A stretch of 64,000 nucleotides of DNA from Clostridium uliginosum (lineage in GTDB: Bacteria; Bacillota; Clostridia; Clostridiales; Clostridiaceae), in the NCBI RefSeq assembly GCF_900112485.1, contig NZ_FOMG01000010.1, forward strand, positions 1 through 64,000, read 5' to 3'. The position numbers and the translations under genes are program-made. A model generated the notes under the pieces. It saw only the letters and a list, made by a program, of their open reading frames with translations, was not told the origin of the DNA and did not search any database. This document shows, in pieces, positions 16,589 through 25,889 of the stretch (position 1 is the stretch's first letter; each line of letters begins with the position of its first letter).

Positions 16589-17653
16589 ATGAGAATAGAA
16601 AAGGGAATGAAAATAAAAAATACGTTAAAGATAATGTGCCCAGGCACTCAACTAAGGGAGGGGCTTGAAAACATACTACGGGCTAAAACTGGCGGATTAA
16701 TTGTAATTGGAGATAATAAAGAAGTGATGAATACAGTAGATGGAGGATTCACCATTAATTCTGATTATAGTCCATCATATGTTTATGAATTAGCTAAAAT
16801 GGATGGAGCTATTGTAATTAGTGAAGATTTAAAGAAAATTGTATGTGCAAATGCTCAATTAATACCAGATGCTTCAATTGTAACGTATGAAACAGGAACA
16901 CGACATAGAACTGCTCATAGAGTAGCTAAACAAACTAATAATATAGTAATAGCTATATCTCAAAGAAGAAACATAATAACTATATATAAAGGTGATATAA
17001 AATATGTTTTAAGAGAAAGTAGTGTAATTCTTGCAAGAGCAAATCAAGCAGTACAAACTCTAGAAAAGTATGTAGCTGTACTAGAACGTGTTATTAATAA
17101 TTTGAATCTTCTAGAATTTCAAGATTTAACTACTCTCTTTGATGTAGTTACTGCTGTTCAAAGAACTGAAATGGTAATGAGAATAGTGGAAGAAATTAAT
17201 ATGTATATCTTAGAGTTAGGTAATGAAGGTAGACTTATATCTATGCAACTTAGTGAGTTAATTAAGCACATAGAACGAGATGGAATTTTATTAATTAGAG
17301 ATTATTGTAAAGATGAAGAAGCTCATGGTGATATATACGAACAAATACAAAAATTAAGTGCTACTGAGGTTTTAGATTTAGATTCAATTGCAAGGGTATT
17401 AGGACATGGAGGAGTACCTCTTATAGATACACTTATATCACCTAAAGGATATAGAATATTAAGTAAAGTCCCTAGAATACCATCTAATGTAATAGATAAC
17501 TTAATTAAGGAATTTAAGGAACTAAACAATGTAATAGAAGCAGATACAGATGAATTAGACAATGTAGAGGGAATAGGGGAAGCTAGAGCAACGGCTATTA
17601 AAAACGGATTAAAAAGAATAAAAGAACAAATATTTTTAAATAAAGAGATATAA
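16589..17653 (+). CDS. disA: DNA-integrity-scanning diadenylate cyclase DisA
   Basis: A 354-residue enzyme that makes c-di-AMP from two ATP and reports on DNA branches. The DAC domain shows DGA at 72-74 and RHR at 105-107, the catalytic signatures. A helical linker follows, and a C-terminal helix-hairpin-helix DNA-binding domain ([16 protein letters not shown]) ends the protein. ATG behind AGGAAGAGTAGGTGAG. Likely co-transcribed with radA. A c-di-AMP receptor (darA) is encoded at 5009-5341. Confidence 0.96.
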   Translation: MRIEKGMKIKNTLKIMCPGTQLREGLENILRAKTGGLIVIGDNKEVMNTVDGGFTINSDYSPSYVYELAKMDGAIVISEDLKKIVCANAQLIPDASIVTYETGTRHRTAHRVAKQTNNIVIAISQRRNIITIYKGDIKYVLRESSVILARANQAVQTLEKYVAVLERVINNLNLLEFQDLTTLFDVVTAVQRTEMVMRIVEEINMYILELGNEGRLISMQLSELIKHIERDGILLIRDYCKDEEAHGDIYEQIQKLSATEVLDLDSIARVLGHGGVPLIDTLISPKGYRILSKVPRIPSNVIDNLIKEFKELNNVIEADTDELDNVEGIGEARATAIKNGLKRIKEQIFLNKEI

Positions 17654-17733
17654 GTGAAAGTAAAAATTAAGAATTTTGTTTATTAAACTTACTTAAATAA
17701 TTGTATATAAGTAAAGTTTTACTTTGTAATAAA

Positions 17734-17776
17734 AAATTCGGCACTACAACATATGAGTAAGCCGAAATTTTATTTG
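17734..17776. terminator. Imperfect terminator after disA
   Basis: TTCGGC (17737-17742) pairs with GCCGAA (17761-17766), with flanking A-rich and T-rich arms (ATTTTATTT follows). It sits between convergent genes and probably serves both. The stem is short and the loop is 18 nt. Confidence 0.6.
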
Positions 17777-17789
17777 TTATATAGTAATA

Positions 17790-18188
17790 TTATCTAAAAG
17801 TAAATTTTCCTAAGGTATTTATCTTGTTATGCTCTTTAATTAAAACATCATAGAGATTTATATCTAGATCATTACATAACGATGTAAGATAAAAAAGATT
17901 ATTGCCCATTTCTCTTTCAATAATTTCACGACAGTTTTCACAAAGTTCACCACTTATATGAGTATTTAAACAGTTGCTTAGTTCATCAATCGAATCATCT
18001 TCATTTGGTAAAGATTGTTTAGAAGCATTAATATTTATGCAACCACAATTAGTAACAGCTTTTGCAATAGCTCTATTTACCCTAGCACCGGATTCACTAT
18101 ATTTAGTAAGAACATCTAGAATACTTTTATGTCTTAGCAAAGAATCACTTACAGAATTTTGAAAATCATCAAATATTATATCCTTCAT
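17790..18188 (-). CDS. Conserved clostridial protein with CGC motif, MazG-like tail
   Basis: A 132-residue cytoplasmic protein. The start is taken at ATG 18188, which has AAGGAG at 9-nt spacing; an in-frame TTG 9 nt upstream overlaps the SD and is unlikely. The N-terminal half has a helical SLLRHKSILDVLTKYSESGARVNR segment and a NCGC motif. Further Cys lie at SNCL, ELC and NC. The C-terminal part (EMGNNLFYLTSLCNDLDINL) resembles the E-x-G-D-x-L-F-Y-L helix of MazG-like nucleotide pyrophosphohydrolases, but the acidic residues of the active site are largely missing. I recall similar clostridial proteins of unknown function. No function is claimed. Confidence 0.75.
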   Translation of the reverse strand: MKDIIFDDFQNSVSDSLLRHKSILDVLTKYSESGARVNRAIAKAVTNCGCININASKQSLPNEDDSIDELSNCLNTHISGELCENCREIIEREMGNNLFYLTSLCNDLDINLYDVLIKEHNKINTLGKFTFR

Positions 18189-18476
18189 ACGTCTCAACTC
18201 CTTGATAGAATTTAATTTTACTGTAAAGTAATTATAAATATTTTCAGACTATTTTGTCAATAAAAGATTAAGGTTTGAAATATATGTTTATAATACAGAA
18301 GAATTGAATTAATTAATAGGGGGATTAAAATTTATTAAACTTAAGAAATTAGTAATTTTAGATAAAGATAGAGTATGATATAATTAATAACAGTTAATAT
18401 ATAGAAACATGTGTTAAATAGCACTTAGATGATAATTTAGAAAGACTTAGGTGTTAATAAGGAAGGAGTGAGTTAT

Positions 18477-19571
18477 TTGTTAAAAAAGATAGTAAGAGGA
18501 ATTTTTTCTGCAATAGGATTAATGATTGGTTATATTATAGGAAATTCTTTATTAGGAATACCTAATATTCAAGATATAAAATATTTGTCAACTTTCCCTG
18601 GGAATATAATATTTCTTGTAATTATATCTTTATTATTTGGAATTATATTATATATTTTTTCTCCAGTTATATATAAATCTATTTCTAATTTAGTTGAGTA
18701 TATTGAAAGAAACATTCAAAAATTAACATTAATTGAAATTATTTGTGGGGCGTTAGGAGCTGTAATTGCACTAATATTAATGTCATTTATTGCAAAACCA
18801 ATAAATGGTATATATCCTATTGTAGGACCAGTTTTATTTATATTATTAAACTTAATATCAGCAATAATAGGTGCAGATATATTAATTAAGAAAAAAGATG
18901 ACATAACAGCATTGCTTGTAAATATAAAAAAACCTGCAACTAAAGAAAAAAAATCAAAAAATAATGTAGTAAAAGGAATACCAAAAGTTTTAGATACATC
19001 AGTTATAATTGATGGAAGAATATTTGATATTTGTGAAACTGGATTTATAGAAGGACCATTAGTTATTCCTAACTTTGTGTTAGATGAGTTAAGACATATA
19101 TCAGATTCTTCAGATTCATTAAAAAGGAACAGAGGAAGAAGAGGACTAGATATATTAAATAGAATTCAAAAAGAACTTTCTATTGAAACACAAATCTGGG
19201 AGGGGGATTTCCCAAAAATAAATGAAGTAGATAGTAAGTTATTAAAACTTGCACAGACATTAAATGGCAAGGTAATAACTAATGATTACAACTTAAATAA
19301 AGTAGCAGAGTTTCAAGGAGTACCAGTATTAAATATAAATGAGTTATCAAATGCTATAAAGTCAGTGGTATTACCAGGAGAAGAAATGCAAATTGATATA
19401 GTAAAAGATGGTAAAGAATCAACTCAGGGAGTAGCATATTTAGATGATGGAACTATGATTGTTGTAGAGAGTGGTAAAAAGTATATTGGAGAAACAATAC
19501 GGGTTATAGTTACATCTGTTCTTCAAACTGCAGCTGGAAGAATGATTTTTGCAAAACCGAGAGATAATTAA
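18477..19571 (+). CDS. PIN/TRAM-domain membrane protein (YacL-like)
   Basis: A 364-residue protein. Four membrane helices (about 5-24, 43-62, 85-106, 114-135) precede a PIN-type nuclease domain starting at [11 protein letters not shown] (first Asp about 173) and a C-terminal TRAM domain ([14 protein letters not shown] onward) that binds RNA. This is the YacL/PilT-TRAM family, placed next to ispD in many Firmicutes. PIN acidic residues are present, so ribonuclease activity is possible. The start is TTG at 18477, 8 nt after AAGGAG; the upstream GTG at 18468 lies inside the SD. 20 nt before ispD. Confidence 0.9.
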   Translation: MLKKIVRGIFSAIGLMIGYIIGNSLLGIPNIQDIKYLSTFPGNIIFLVIISLLFGIILYIFSPVIYKSISNLVEYIERNIQKLTLIEIICGALGAVIALILMSFIAKPINGIYPIVGPVLFILLNLISAIIGADILIKKKDDITALLVNIKKPATKEKKSKNNVVKGIPKVLDTSVIIDGRIFDICETGFIEGPLVIPNFVLDELRHISDSSDSLKRNRGRRGLDILNRIQKELSIETQIWEGDFPKINEVDSKLLKLAQTLNGKVITNDYNLNKVAEFQGVPVLNINELSNAIKSVVLPGEEMQIDIVKDGKESTQGVAYLDDGTMIVVESGKKYIGETIRVIVTSVLQTAAGRMIFAKPRDN

Positions 19572-19591
19572 AAATAAGGAGATTTTTCTAT

Positions 19592-20266
19592 ATGGTTAGT
19601 GCAATAATAGTAGCTGGTGGAAAAGGCAAAAGAATGGGTACTGTTCAAAGTAAACAATATATTAATTTGAATGGTAAGCCAATTCTTTATTACACTATTA
19701 AAAACTTTTTAAAAAATGATTTAATAGATAAAGTAATTTTAGTAGTTCCATCCAATGAAATAGAGTATTGTAAAAGAAAAATTTTAGAACCTAATTTGTT
19801 AAAAATCGATAAAATAGTAGCAGGCGGTAAAGAACGATATGATTCTGTGTATAATGGATTAATTGAGGCGCAAGGATCTGAAATAGTATTAATTCATGAT
19901 GGAGTAAGACCCTTTGCGTCTGAAAAGATAATAGAAGATGCTATAAAGCATGCCAAAATGTATGGAGCAGCAGCACCTGGAGTTACACCAAAAGATACTA
20001 TTAAGATTAAAGATGAAGATAATTTTTCATCACATACTCCTAAAAGAAGTAAGTTAGTAGCTGTTCAAACACCTCAAGCATTTAGATTTGATATGATATA
20101 TGATTGTCATAAAAAAATAAGAGAAAAAGGTGTTTTGATTACAGATGATACAATGGTTGTAGAGTATTTTGGTAATAAGGTTTATCTTTATGAAGGTGAA
20201 TATAATAATATCAAAATTACTACACCAGAGGATCTAATTATTGCAGAGTATTTAGTATCAAAATAG
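19592..20266 (+). CDS. ispD: 2-C-methyl-D-erythritol 4-phosphate cytidylyltransferase
   Basis: A 224-residue enzyme that joins CTP and MEP to form CDP-ME in the MEP isoprenoid pathway. The nucleotide-binding motif AGGKGKRMG is near residues 7-15, followed by the conserved LIHDGVRPF and an [24 protein letters not shown] substrate loop. Length is standard. ATG behind AAGGAG. It is probably in one transcript with the PIN/TRAM gene. The partner ispF is not adjacent. Confidence 0.95.
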   Translation: MVSAIIVAGGKGKRMGTVQSKQYINLNGKPILYYTIKNFLKNDLIDKVILVVPSNEIEYCKRKILEPNLLKIDKIVAGGKERYDSVYNGLIEAQGSEIVLIHDGVRPFASEKIIEDAIKHAKMYGAAAPGVTPKDTIKIKDEDNFSSHTPKRSKLVAVQTPQAFRFDMIYDCHKKIREKGVLITDDTMVVEYFGNKVYLYEGEYNNIKITTPEDLIIAEYLVSK

Positions 20267-20281
20267 TAGGAAGATAATATA

Positions 20282-20310
20282 TTGACAGCGAAATTGCAAA
20301 AAGTTATAAT
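20282..20310 (+). promoter_or_regulatory. proS promoter
   Basis: TTGACA (20282-20287), a 17-nt spacer and TATAAT (20305-20310): a perfect sigma-A consensus, 30 nt ahead of the T-box leader. Confidence 0.9.
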
Positions 20311-20339
20311 GAATTAAGTTAATTGTAAGAATATATAAA

Positions 20340-20540
20340 AGCAATGATGAAGAATAGTAAAAATCGGTAATCAGAGAGAAAATCCTTGGCTGTAAGATTT
20401 TCAAACAGATTTTGAACCAGCTTCTGAGTAATAGGAAAAAACTATCGGTTTAACACCGTTATCATTATTAGAGGACAAAGTTAGGTGGTACCGCGATGGA
20501 AAGTTCGCCCTAAGATATATATAGGGAGAGCTTTTTTTGT
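20340..20540 (+). ncRNA. T-box leader (proline specific)
   Basis: A tRNA-sensing riboswitch ahead of proS. The invariant T-box AGGTGGTACCGCG lies at 20483-20495. Stem I has the AGAGAG segment and, on its 3' side, the GAA-CCA specifier region: the codon CCA at 20417-20419 reads proline and fits proS. The terminator stem (CCCTA at 20508-20512 with TAGGG at 20522-20526) ends in seven T. Uncharged tRNA-Pro(UGG) should favour the antiterminator and switch on proS, and probably cysS by read-through. Confidence 0.93.
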
Positions 20541-20592
20541 TATAAAAAAACCACTTCAATATAAAAAAATATGCATTGGAGGAAATTGAATA

Positions 20593-22305
20593 ATGAAAAT
20601 GTCTAATATGTTAATATCTACATTAAGAGAAGTTCCAGCAGAAGCAGAAATTGATAGCCATAAGCTTATGCTTAGATCAGGAATGATAAGAAAAATGGCA
20701 TCAGGAATATATAATTATATGCCATTAGGTCTTAAAGCATTAAAGAAAGTTGAAGATATAATAAGAGAAGAAATGAATGAAGCAGGAGCTCAAGAATTTC
20801 TAGCTTCAGCTATGATTCCAGCAGAATTATGGCAATCATCAGGTAGATGGGATGCTTATGGTGCTGAAATGTTTAGAGTAAAAGATAGAAATGAAAGAGA
20901 TTTCTGTTTAGGACCTACACATGAAGAAGTATTTACTGATATGGCTAAAAATGAAATTAAATCTTATAAGCAATTACCAGTTAATTTATATCAAATTCAA
21001 ACAAAATATAGAGACGAACGTAGACCAAGATTTGGTGTTATGAGATCAAGAGAATTTGTTATGAAAGATGCTTATAGTTTTGATAAGGATCAACAAGGAT
21101 TAGATGAGTCATATAATAAAATGTATGAAGCATATGTTAAAATTTTTAATAGATGTGGATTAGATGCAAAATGTGTTGAAGCAGATTCAGGAGCAATTGG
21201 AGGATCAAATTCAGCAGAATTTATGGTTAAATCAGAAGTTGGAGAAGACGATATTGTTTTCTGTACTGAATGTGATTATGCAGCTAACATTGAAAAAGCA
21301 ACTGCTAGATTAGAAGAGGTTGAAAAAGAAGAATTAATGGAAGTTGAAAAAGTAGCTACTCCTGATAGTAGAGGAATAGATGAAGTATCAGAATTCTTAA
21401 ATATATCTTCTAAAAAGACAGTTAAAACTTTATTATATAATGTTGATGGAAAAATAGTTGCTGTATTTGTAAGAGGCGATAGAGAAGTTAATGAAGTTAA
21501 AGTAGCTAATGCTTCAAATGCTTCAGGAGACATAGAAATGGCGTCTCATGAAGAGTATATGAATGCAACTGGTTGTGGAATTGGATTTGCGGGACCAATA
21601 GGAATAAAGACTGATTTAATATTGGTAGATAAAGAAGTTAAGAATATGTATAACTTTGTAACAGGAGCAAATGAAACAGGATATCATATTAAAAATGTAA
21701 ATTATGGACGTGACTTTGAAGGTACAGTTGGTGACTATAGAAATGTAGTAGAAGGAGAAGCATGCCCAACATGTGGAGGAAAGCTTACAATTTCTAGAGG
21801 AACAGAAGTTGGTCATATCTTTAAATTAGGAACTAAGTATTCAGAAGCAATGGATGCTAAATTTATAGCTGAAAATGGAAAAGAAGCTCCATTTATAATG
21901 GGATGCTATGGAATAGGTGTTACAAGAACCATGGCATCTATAATTGAACAACATAACGATGAGAACGGAATAATATGGCCATTAGCTGTTGCTCCATACC
22001 ATGTTTCAGTAATTGCTGTAAATGTTAAAGATGAAGAACAAGTAAAAATAGCTACTAAACTTTATGAAGATTTAAGAGCTATGGGTGTTGAAGCATTATT
22101 AGATGATAGAAATGAAAGAGCAGGAGTTAAGTTTAAAGATTCAGAAATAATGGGAATTCCTATGAGAGTAACAGTAGGAAAGAAAATTGTTGATGGAGAA
22201 GTTGAATTTAAAGTTAGAGATGGTGAGATGCAAATAATTAAAATAGATAAGGTTTCCCAAGTAGTAAAGGAAGAATTTGATAAAAACAATCTAAAATTAA
22301 AATAA
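20593..22305 (+). CDS. proS: Prolyl-tRNA synthetase (bacterial type)
   Basis: A 570-residue class II aminoacyl-tRNA synthetase charging tRNA-Pro. Motif 2 ([19 protein letters not shown]) and motif 3 ([17 protein letters not shown]) are intact. Between them is the INS editing domain, which clears Ala-tRNA-Pro; it contains the GDREVNEVK stretch and ends in a zinc-ribbon-like CPTCGG. The C-terminus is the anticodon-binding domain. ATG behind TGGAGGAAAT. Expression is under the T-box upstream. cysS follows after 19 nt. Confidence 0.97.
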   Translation: MKMSNMLISTLREVPAEAEIDSHKLMLRSGMIRKMASGIYNYMPLGLKALKKVEDIIREEMNEAGAQEFLASAMIPAELWQSSGRWDAYGAEMFRVKDRNERDFCLGPTHEEVFTDMAKNEIKSYKQLPVNLYQIQTKYRDERRPRFGVMRSREFVMKDAYSFDKDQQGLDESYNKMYEAYVKIFNRCGLDAKCVEADSGAIGGSNSAEFMVKSEVGEDDIVFCTECDYAANIEKATARLEEVEKEELMEVEKVATPDSRGIDEVSEFLNISSKKTVKTLLYNVDGKIVAVFVRGDREVNEVKVANASNASGDIEMASHEEYMNATGCGIGFAGPIGIKTDLILVDKEVKNMYNFVTGANETGYHIKNVNYGRDFEGTVGDYRNVVEGEACPTCGGKLTISRGTEVGHIFKLGTKYSEAMDAKFIAENGKEAPFIMGCYGIGVTRTMASIIEQHNDENGIIWPLAVAPYHVSVIAVNVKDEEQVKIATKLYEDLRAMGVEALLDDRNERAGVKFKDSEIMGIPMRVTVGKKIVDGEVEFKVRDGEMQIIKIDKVSQVVKEEFDKNNLKLK

Positions 22306-22324
22306 TGTAGGAGGCAAGAATTGA

Positions 22325-23725
22325 ATGAGGATATTTAATACTTTAACGAGGAAAAAAGAAGAATTTGTTCCTATTACCCCAGATGAAGTTAAAATGTATG
22401 TTTGTGGGCCTACTGTGTATAATTTCTTTCACATAGGAAATGGAAGAACATTTATAATATTTGATACAATTAGAAGGTATTTAGAGTATAAGGGATTTAA
22501 GGTTACATTTATTCAAAATTTTACTGATATAGACGATAAAATGATTAAAAAAGCTAATGAAGAAGGAACAACTGTAAAAGAAGTTGGAGATAAATATATC
22601 AAAGAATATTATGAAGATGCTGATAAACTTCAAATACAAAGAGCTACAGTTAATCCTAGAGCAACTGAATATATTGAAGAAGTGGTAGAGTTTGTTAAGT
22701 CGCTAATTGACGCAGGGTTTGCTTATGAAGTTAATGGCGATGTATATTATAGTACTAAAAAGTTTAAAGAATATGGTAAATTATCTGGACAAAATTTAGA
22801 TGATTTACAAGCAGGCGCTAGAATTAGTGTCGATGAAAGAAAAAATGATCCTATGGACTTTGCAATTTGGAAAACTCAAAAGTTAGGAGAGCCAGCTTGG
22901 GAAAGCCCATGGGGACTTGGAAGGCCAGGATGGCATATTGAATGTTCTTGTATGGCTAAAAAGTTATTAGGAGAAACTATTGATATTCATGCAGGCGGAA
23001 TGGATTTAGTATTTCCACACCATGAAAATGAAATAGCTCAAAGTGAAGCACTAACAGGAAAGCAATTTGCTAATTATTGGTTGCATGCAGCGTTTGTTAA
23101 TATTGATAATAAGAAAATGTCAAAATCATTAAATAATTTCTTTACAGCTAGAGAAATACTTGATAAATATGATGCTGATACAGTAAGGTTTTTAATGCTA
23201 TCTGGTCATTATAGAATTCAAATAAACTTTAGTCAGGATTTATTAGAATCAGCTAAATCATCAATTGAAAGATTATATAATTGCATAAATAATCTAGAAA
23301 ATTTGATTGATGAAGTAAAAAAACAAGATATGGATGAGGAAGAAAAGTTATATTTAAAATCATTAGATAAATATAGAGATAGATTTATTGAAAAAATGGA
23401 TGATGATTTCAATACTGCAGATGCAATTTCAGTATTGTTTGATTTAACTAAAGATATTAATAGCAATATTACTATCGATTCATCAAAAGACTTATGCGAA
23501 AAATCATTATTAATAGTTAGAGAATTAGGAAAACCACTTGGAATGCTTCAAAAGTCTACAAAACAAGATTTAGAAACTGAAATACAAGCTATGGTTGATA
23601 AAAGACAACAAGCTAGAAAAGATAGAGATTTTGCTTTATCAGATAAAATAAGAGATGAATTAAAGTCTAGAGGAATTGTTTTAGAAGATACTCCACAAGG
23701 AGTTAGATGGAAAAAGGTTAATTAA
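22325..23725 (+). CDS. cysS: Cysteinyl-tRNA synthetase
   Basis: A 466-residue class I synthetase. The zinc ligand C27 and the HIGH-type motif HIGN (36-39) are in the N-terminal Rossmann fold, with further zinc ligands at ECSC and HHENE. KMSKS is near residue 265. SD TAGGAGGCAAG before the ATG. It shares the proS transcript. A long-hairpin repeat begins within the last two bases of its stop codon. Confidence 0.97.
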   Translation: MRIFNTLTRKKEEFVPITPDEVKMYVCGPTVYNFFHIGNGRTFIIFDTIRRYLEYKGFKVTFIQNFTDIDDKMIKKANEEGTTVKEVGDKYIKEYYEDADKLQIQRATVNPRATEYIEEVVEFVKSLIDAGFAYEVNGDVYYSTKKFKEYGKLSGQNLDDLQAGARISVDERKNDPMDFAIWKTQKLGEPAWESPWGLGRPGWHIECSCMAKKLLGETIDIHAGGMDLVFPHHENEIAQSEALTGKQFANYWLHAAFVNIDNKKMSKSLNNFFTAREILDKYDADTVRFLMLSGHYRIQINFSQDLLESAKSSIERLYNCINNLENLIDEVKKQDMDEEEKLYLKSLDKYRDRFIEKMDDDFNTADAISVLFDLTKDINSNITIDSSKDLCEKSLLIVRELGKPLGMLQKSTKQDLETEIQAMVDKRQQARKDRDFALSDKIRDELKSRGIVLEDTPQGVRWKKVN

Positions 23726-23887
23726 GGCATTTCGCAATAAATAACTAGTCAGTCTTCTTGTTTTTTTGAACTATACTGCGTCAGCAAATGCAACTAATAA
23801 CAGCAGTATTAACTACATTTACTTCCTTGTCTAGTTCAAAAAATTCTAAGAAGCTTTGACTAGTTATTTATTTTACAATGCCTAAAA
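23724..23887. repeat. Long-hairpin intergenic element, copy B
   Basis: 164 nt with long inverted arms. The left arm AAGGCAT...AATAAATAACTAGTCA...TTTTTTGAACTA pairs with the right arm TAGTTCAAAAAA...TGACTAGTTATTTATTTT..AATGCCT over roughly 50 positions. The core holds ACTGC...GCAGT and is unrelated to that of copy A at 7560-7714, while the ends match it. The first two bases overlap the cysS stop codon. No ORF inside. A mobile or structural repeat is likely. Confidence 0.72.
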
Positions 23888-23892
23888 TGAAA

Positions 23893-23915
23893 AAGGGCTG
23901 CAGATTGCAGCCCTT
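23893..23915 (+). terminator. GC-rich hairpin before mrnC
   Basis: AAGGGCTGCA (23893-23902) pairs perfectly with TGCAGCCCTT (23906-23915) around GAT. It ends just before the mrnC SD (AAGGAG). It may terminate or attenuate read-through from cysS, but the T-run is weak (ATTTA). Confidence 0.6.
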
Positions 23916-23933
23916 ATTTAAAGGAGAAATAGT

Positions 23934-24359
23934 ATGTTAGATGATTTAAAAGTAAGAGAATTTACTAAAGAAAAAGCACGAATGTTGAATCCACTTCAAT
24001 TAGCATTAATAGGAGATGGGGCATTTGAAATTTTTATAAGAACTTATATTTTAGCGGAAAATGAATCATTAACAGCAAATAAGATTCATGTAAAGGCAAT
24101 TGGATATGTAAAGGCTAAAGGACAATCGTGTATAATGCACGAAATAGAGCAGCTATTAACAGAAGAAGAGCTTAGCATATATAAACGTGGTAGAAATGCA
24201 AAATCACCAACTGTACCTAAAAATGCTGATGTAAGAGATTATAGAATGGCAACAGGGTTTGAAGCATTGGTAGGATATTTATATTTGGTTGGAGATAAAG
24301 ATAGATTAGAGTTTATATTAAATAAAAGCATTGAAGTGTTAAATAAAGAAGAGGTGTAA
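23934..24359 (+). CDS. mrnC: Mini-ribonuclease III
   Basis: A 141-residue RNase III-like enzyme lacking the double-stranded-RNA-binding domain, which matures the ends of 23S rRNA. The catalytic signature LALIGDGAFEIFIR (23-36) holds D28 and E32, and the second acidic motif lies in TGFEALVGYLYL. SD AAGGAGAAA. It is followed 4 nt later by rlmB, another 23S rRNA-modifying gene, so both serve large-subunit biogenesis. Confidence 0.93.
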   Translation: MLDDLKVREFTKEKARMLNPLQLALIGDGAFEIFIRTYILAENESLTANKIHVKAIGYVKAKGQSCIMHEIEQLLTEEELSIYKRGRNAKSPTVPKNADVRDYRMATGFEALVGYLYLVGDKDRLEFILNKSIEVLNKEEV

Positions 24360-24363
24360 ACTA

Positions 24364-25278
24364 ATGGGAGAAAAAACAAGGGGTTCTAATAAATCAGAAA
24401 GAAACATTAATAATAGAAACAGTAACAAACCTACAAGCGATAGAAACAATAAATATAATACAAATGATAAGAATAATAGATTTAACGAAAATGAAAAAAA
24501 TAATGTAGATAATGTAGCTGAAAGAGAAGTTAATTTAGAAGAGAGAGAAGATATAATAATTGGTAGAAATGCAGTTATTGAAGCGTTAAAAACCGATAGA
24601 ACTATAGAAACATTATATTTATCAAATTCTAAGTTAGAAGGATCTATAAATACAATTATTACATTGGCAAAAGAAAATAAAATTTTAATTAAAGAGGTTG
24701 ATAGAAGAAAACTTGACTCAATATGTAATGGAGCAGTCCACCAAGGGGTCATAGCGAAAGTTACTCCATACAAGTATGCAGAAGTATCTGAAATACTAGA
24801 TTTAGCAAAGCAAAGAGGAGAAAAACCATTTATTATTATATTAGATGAAGTTGAGGATCCACATAATTTAGGATCAATTGTAAGGACAGCAGAATTGTTT
24901 GGAGTACACGGAGTTATAATACCTAAAAGAAGAAGTGCATCAATAAGTGCAATGGTATATAAGTCTTCAGTTGGAGCTATCGAACATGTTAAAGTTGCAA
25001 AAGTTACAAATTTAAATTCAGTAATAGATGATTTAAAAGAAAAAGGAATTTGGATTTATGGAGCTGATATAAGAGCAGAAGAATATAGTTATCAAACTGA
25101 TTTTAGTGGATCATGTGCACTTGTTATTGGAAATGAAGGAAAAGGAATATCAAAATTAACATTACAAAAATGTGATAAACTAATTAAAATACCTATGGTA
25201 GGGAAGATTAATTCTTTAAATGCTTCAGTAGCAGGTGGTATAATGATGTATGAAGTTCTAAAAGGACGTTTAAAGTAG
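24364..25278 (+). CDS. rlmB: 23S rRNA 2'-O-methyltransferase RlmB (TrmH family)
   Basis: A 304-residue SPOUT methyltransferase. Residues 1-60 are a low-complexity tail very rich in Asn, Lys and Arg (NINNRNSNKP and similar), which is absent from the core family and probably disordered. An L30e-like substrate-binding domain follows, then the SPOUT knot with LDEVEDPHNLGSIVRTAE, GNEGKGIS and a C-terminal SLNASVAGGIMMYE, all classical TrmH motifs. SD GAAGAGGTG overlaps the mrnC end. In E. coli RlmB modifies G2251; the site here is inferred. Confidence 0.93.
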   Translation: MGEKTRGSNKSERNINNRNSNKPTSDRNNKYNTNDKNNRFNENEKNNVDNVAEREVNLEEREDIIIGRNAVIEALKTDRTIETLYLSNSKLEGSINTIITLAKENKILIKEVDRRKLDSICNGAVHQGVIAKVTPYKYAEVSEILDLAKQRGEKPFIIILDEVEDPHNLGSIVRTAELFGVHGVIIPKRRSASISAMVYKSSVGAIEHVKVAKVTNLNSVIDDLKEKGIWIYGADIRAEEYSYQTDFSGSCALVIGNEGKGISKLTLQKCDKLIKIPMVGKINSLNASVAGGIMMYEVLKGRLK

Positions 25279-25291
25279 GAAGAGGTACATT

Positions 25292-25804
25292 GTGAAGGTT
25301 ATTTTTGTTGACGGATATAATGTTATAAATAGTTGGCCCGATCTAAAAATAAAGAAAGATTATAGTTTTGATGGAGCTAGACGATCACTAATAGATACAA
25401 TGCACAATTATGGAGTTTATAATGAATGTAAAGTAATAATAGTGTTTGATGCCCATAAAGTTCCAGGGAGTATTCAAAAAGTAGAGAACTTTAACAAAAA
25501 TCTATCAATAGTTTTTACAAAAGATGGAGAAACCGCTGATAGTTATATTGAAAGAGAAGTAAATACTTTAGGAAGAAAATATGAAGTTATTGTTGTTACA
25601 TCAGATTGGTTAGAGCAACAAACAATTTTTCAAAGAGGTGCAGTTAGAATGTCTTCTTTGGAATTTTACAATGAGGTTGTTGATGTTGAAGAAGCAATAA
25701 GAACAAGTAGAGAAGAAAACAAAATTTCACAAAAAAATAGTTTGAGTGATAATATAAATTTGGATATTTTGAAAAAATTAGAAAAAATTAGAAGAGGAAA
25801 GTAA
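25292..25804 (+). CDS. NYN-domain RNA-binding/nuclease protein (YacP-like)
   Basis: A 170-residue PIN-like (NYN) protein, known in Bacillus as YacP/Rae1, which cleaves mRNA in the ribosome. FVDGYNVINSWPDL at the N-terminus carries the first catalytic Asp, and FDAHKVPG and TSDWLEQ carry the others. GTG start behind AGGAAGAGG, 13 nt after rlmB. The basic C-terminus (KKLEKIRRGK) fits RNA contact. The rRNA/mRNA role is taken from Bacillus and not shown here. Confidence 0.88.
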   Translation: MKVIFVDGYNVINSWPDLKIKKDYSFDGARRSLIDTMHNYGVYNECKVIIVFDAHKVPGSIQKVENFNKNLSIVFTKDGETADSYIEREVNTLGRKYEVIVVTSDWLEQQTIFQRGAVRMSSLEFYNEVVDVEEAIRTSREENKISQKNSLSDNINLDILKKLEKIRRGK

Positions 25805-25810
25805 AATTCA

Positions 25811-25840
25811 TTGACTAAGGCATTTTTACTAGGTTATAAT
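25811..25840 (+). promoter_or_regulatory. sigH promoter
   Basis: TTGACT (25811-25816), an 18-nt spacer and TATAAT (25835-25840), just after the NYN gene stop. It gives sigH its own sigma-A promoter. Confidence 0.7.
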
Positions 25841-25889
25841 TGTTTACATAAGGTTACATAGTGAAGAAGGAGAAAGTTGAGCGTGAATA

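Noticed and set aside
18468..18476. GTG start for the PIN/TRAM gene
   Set aside because: It lies inside the AAGGAGTG SD; TTG 18477 has proper spacing.
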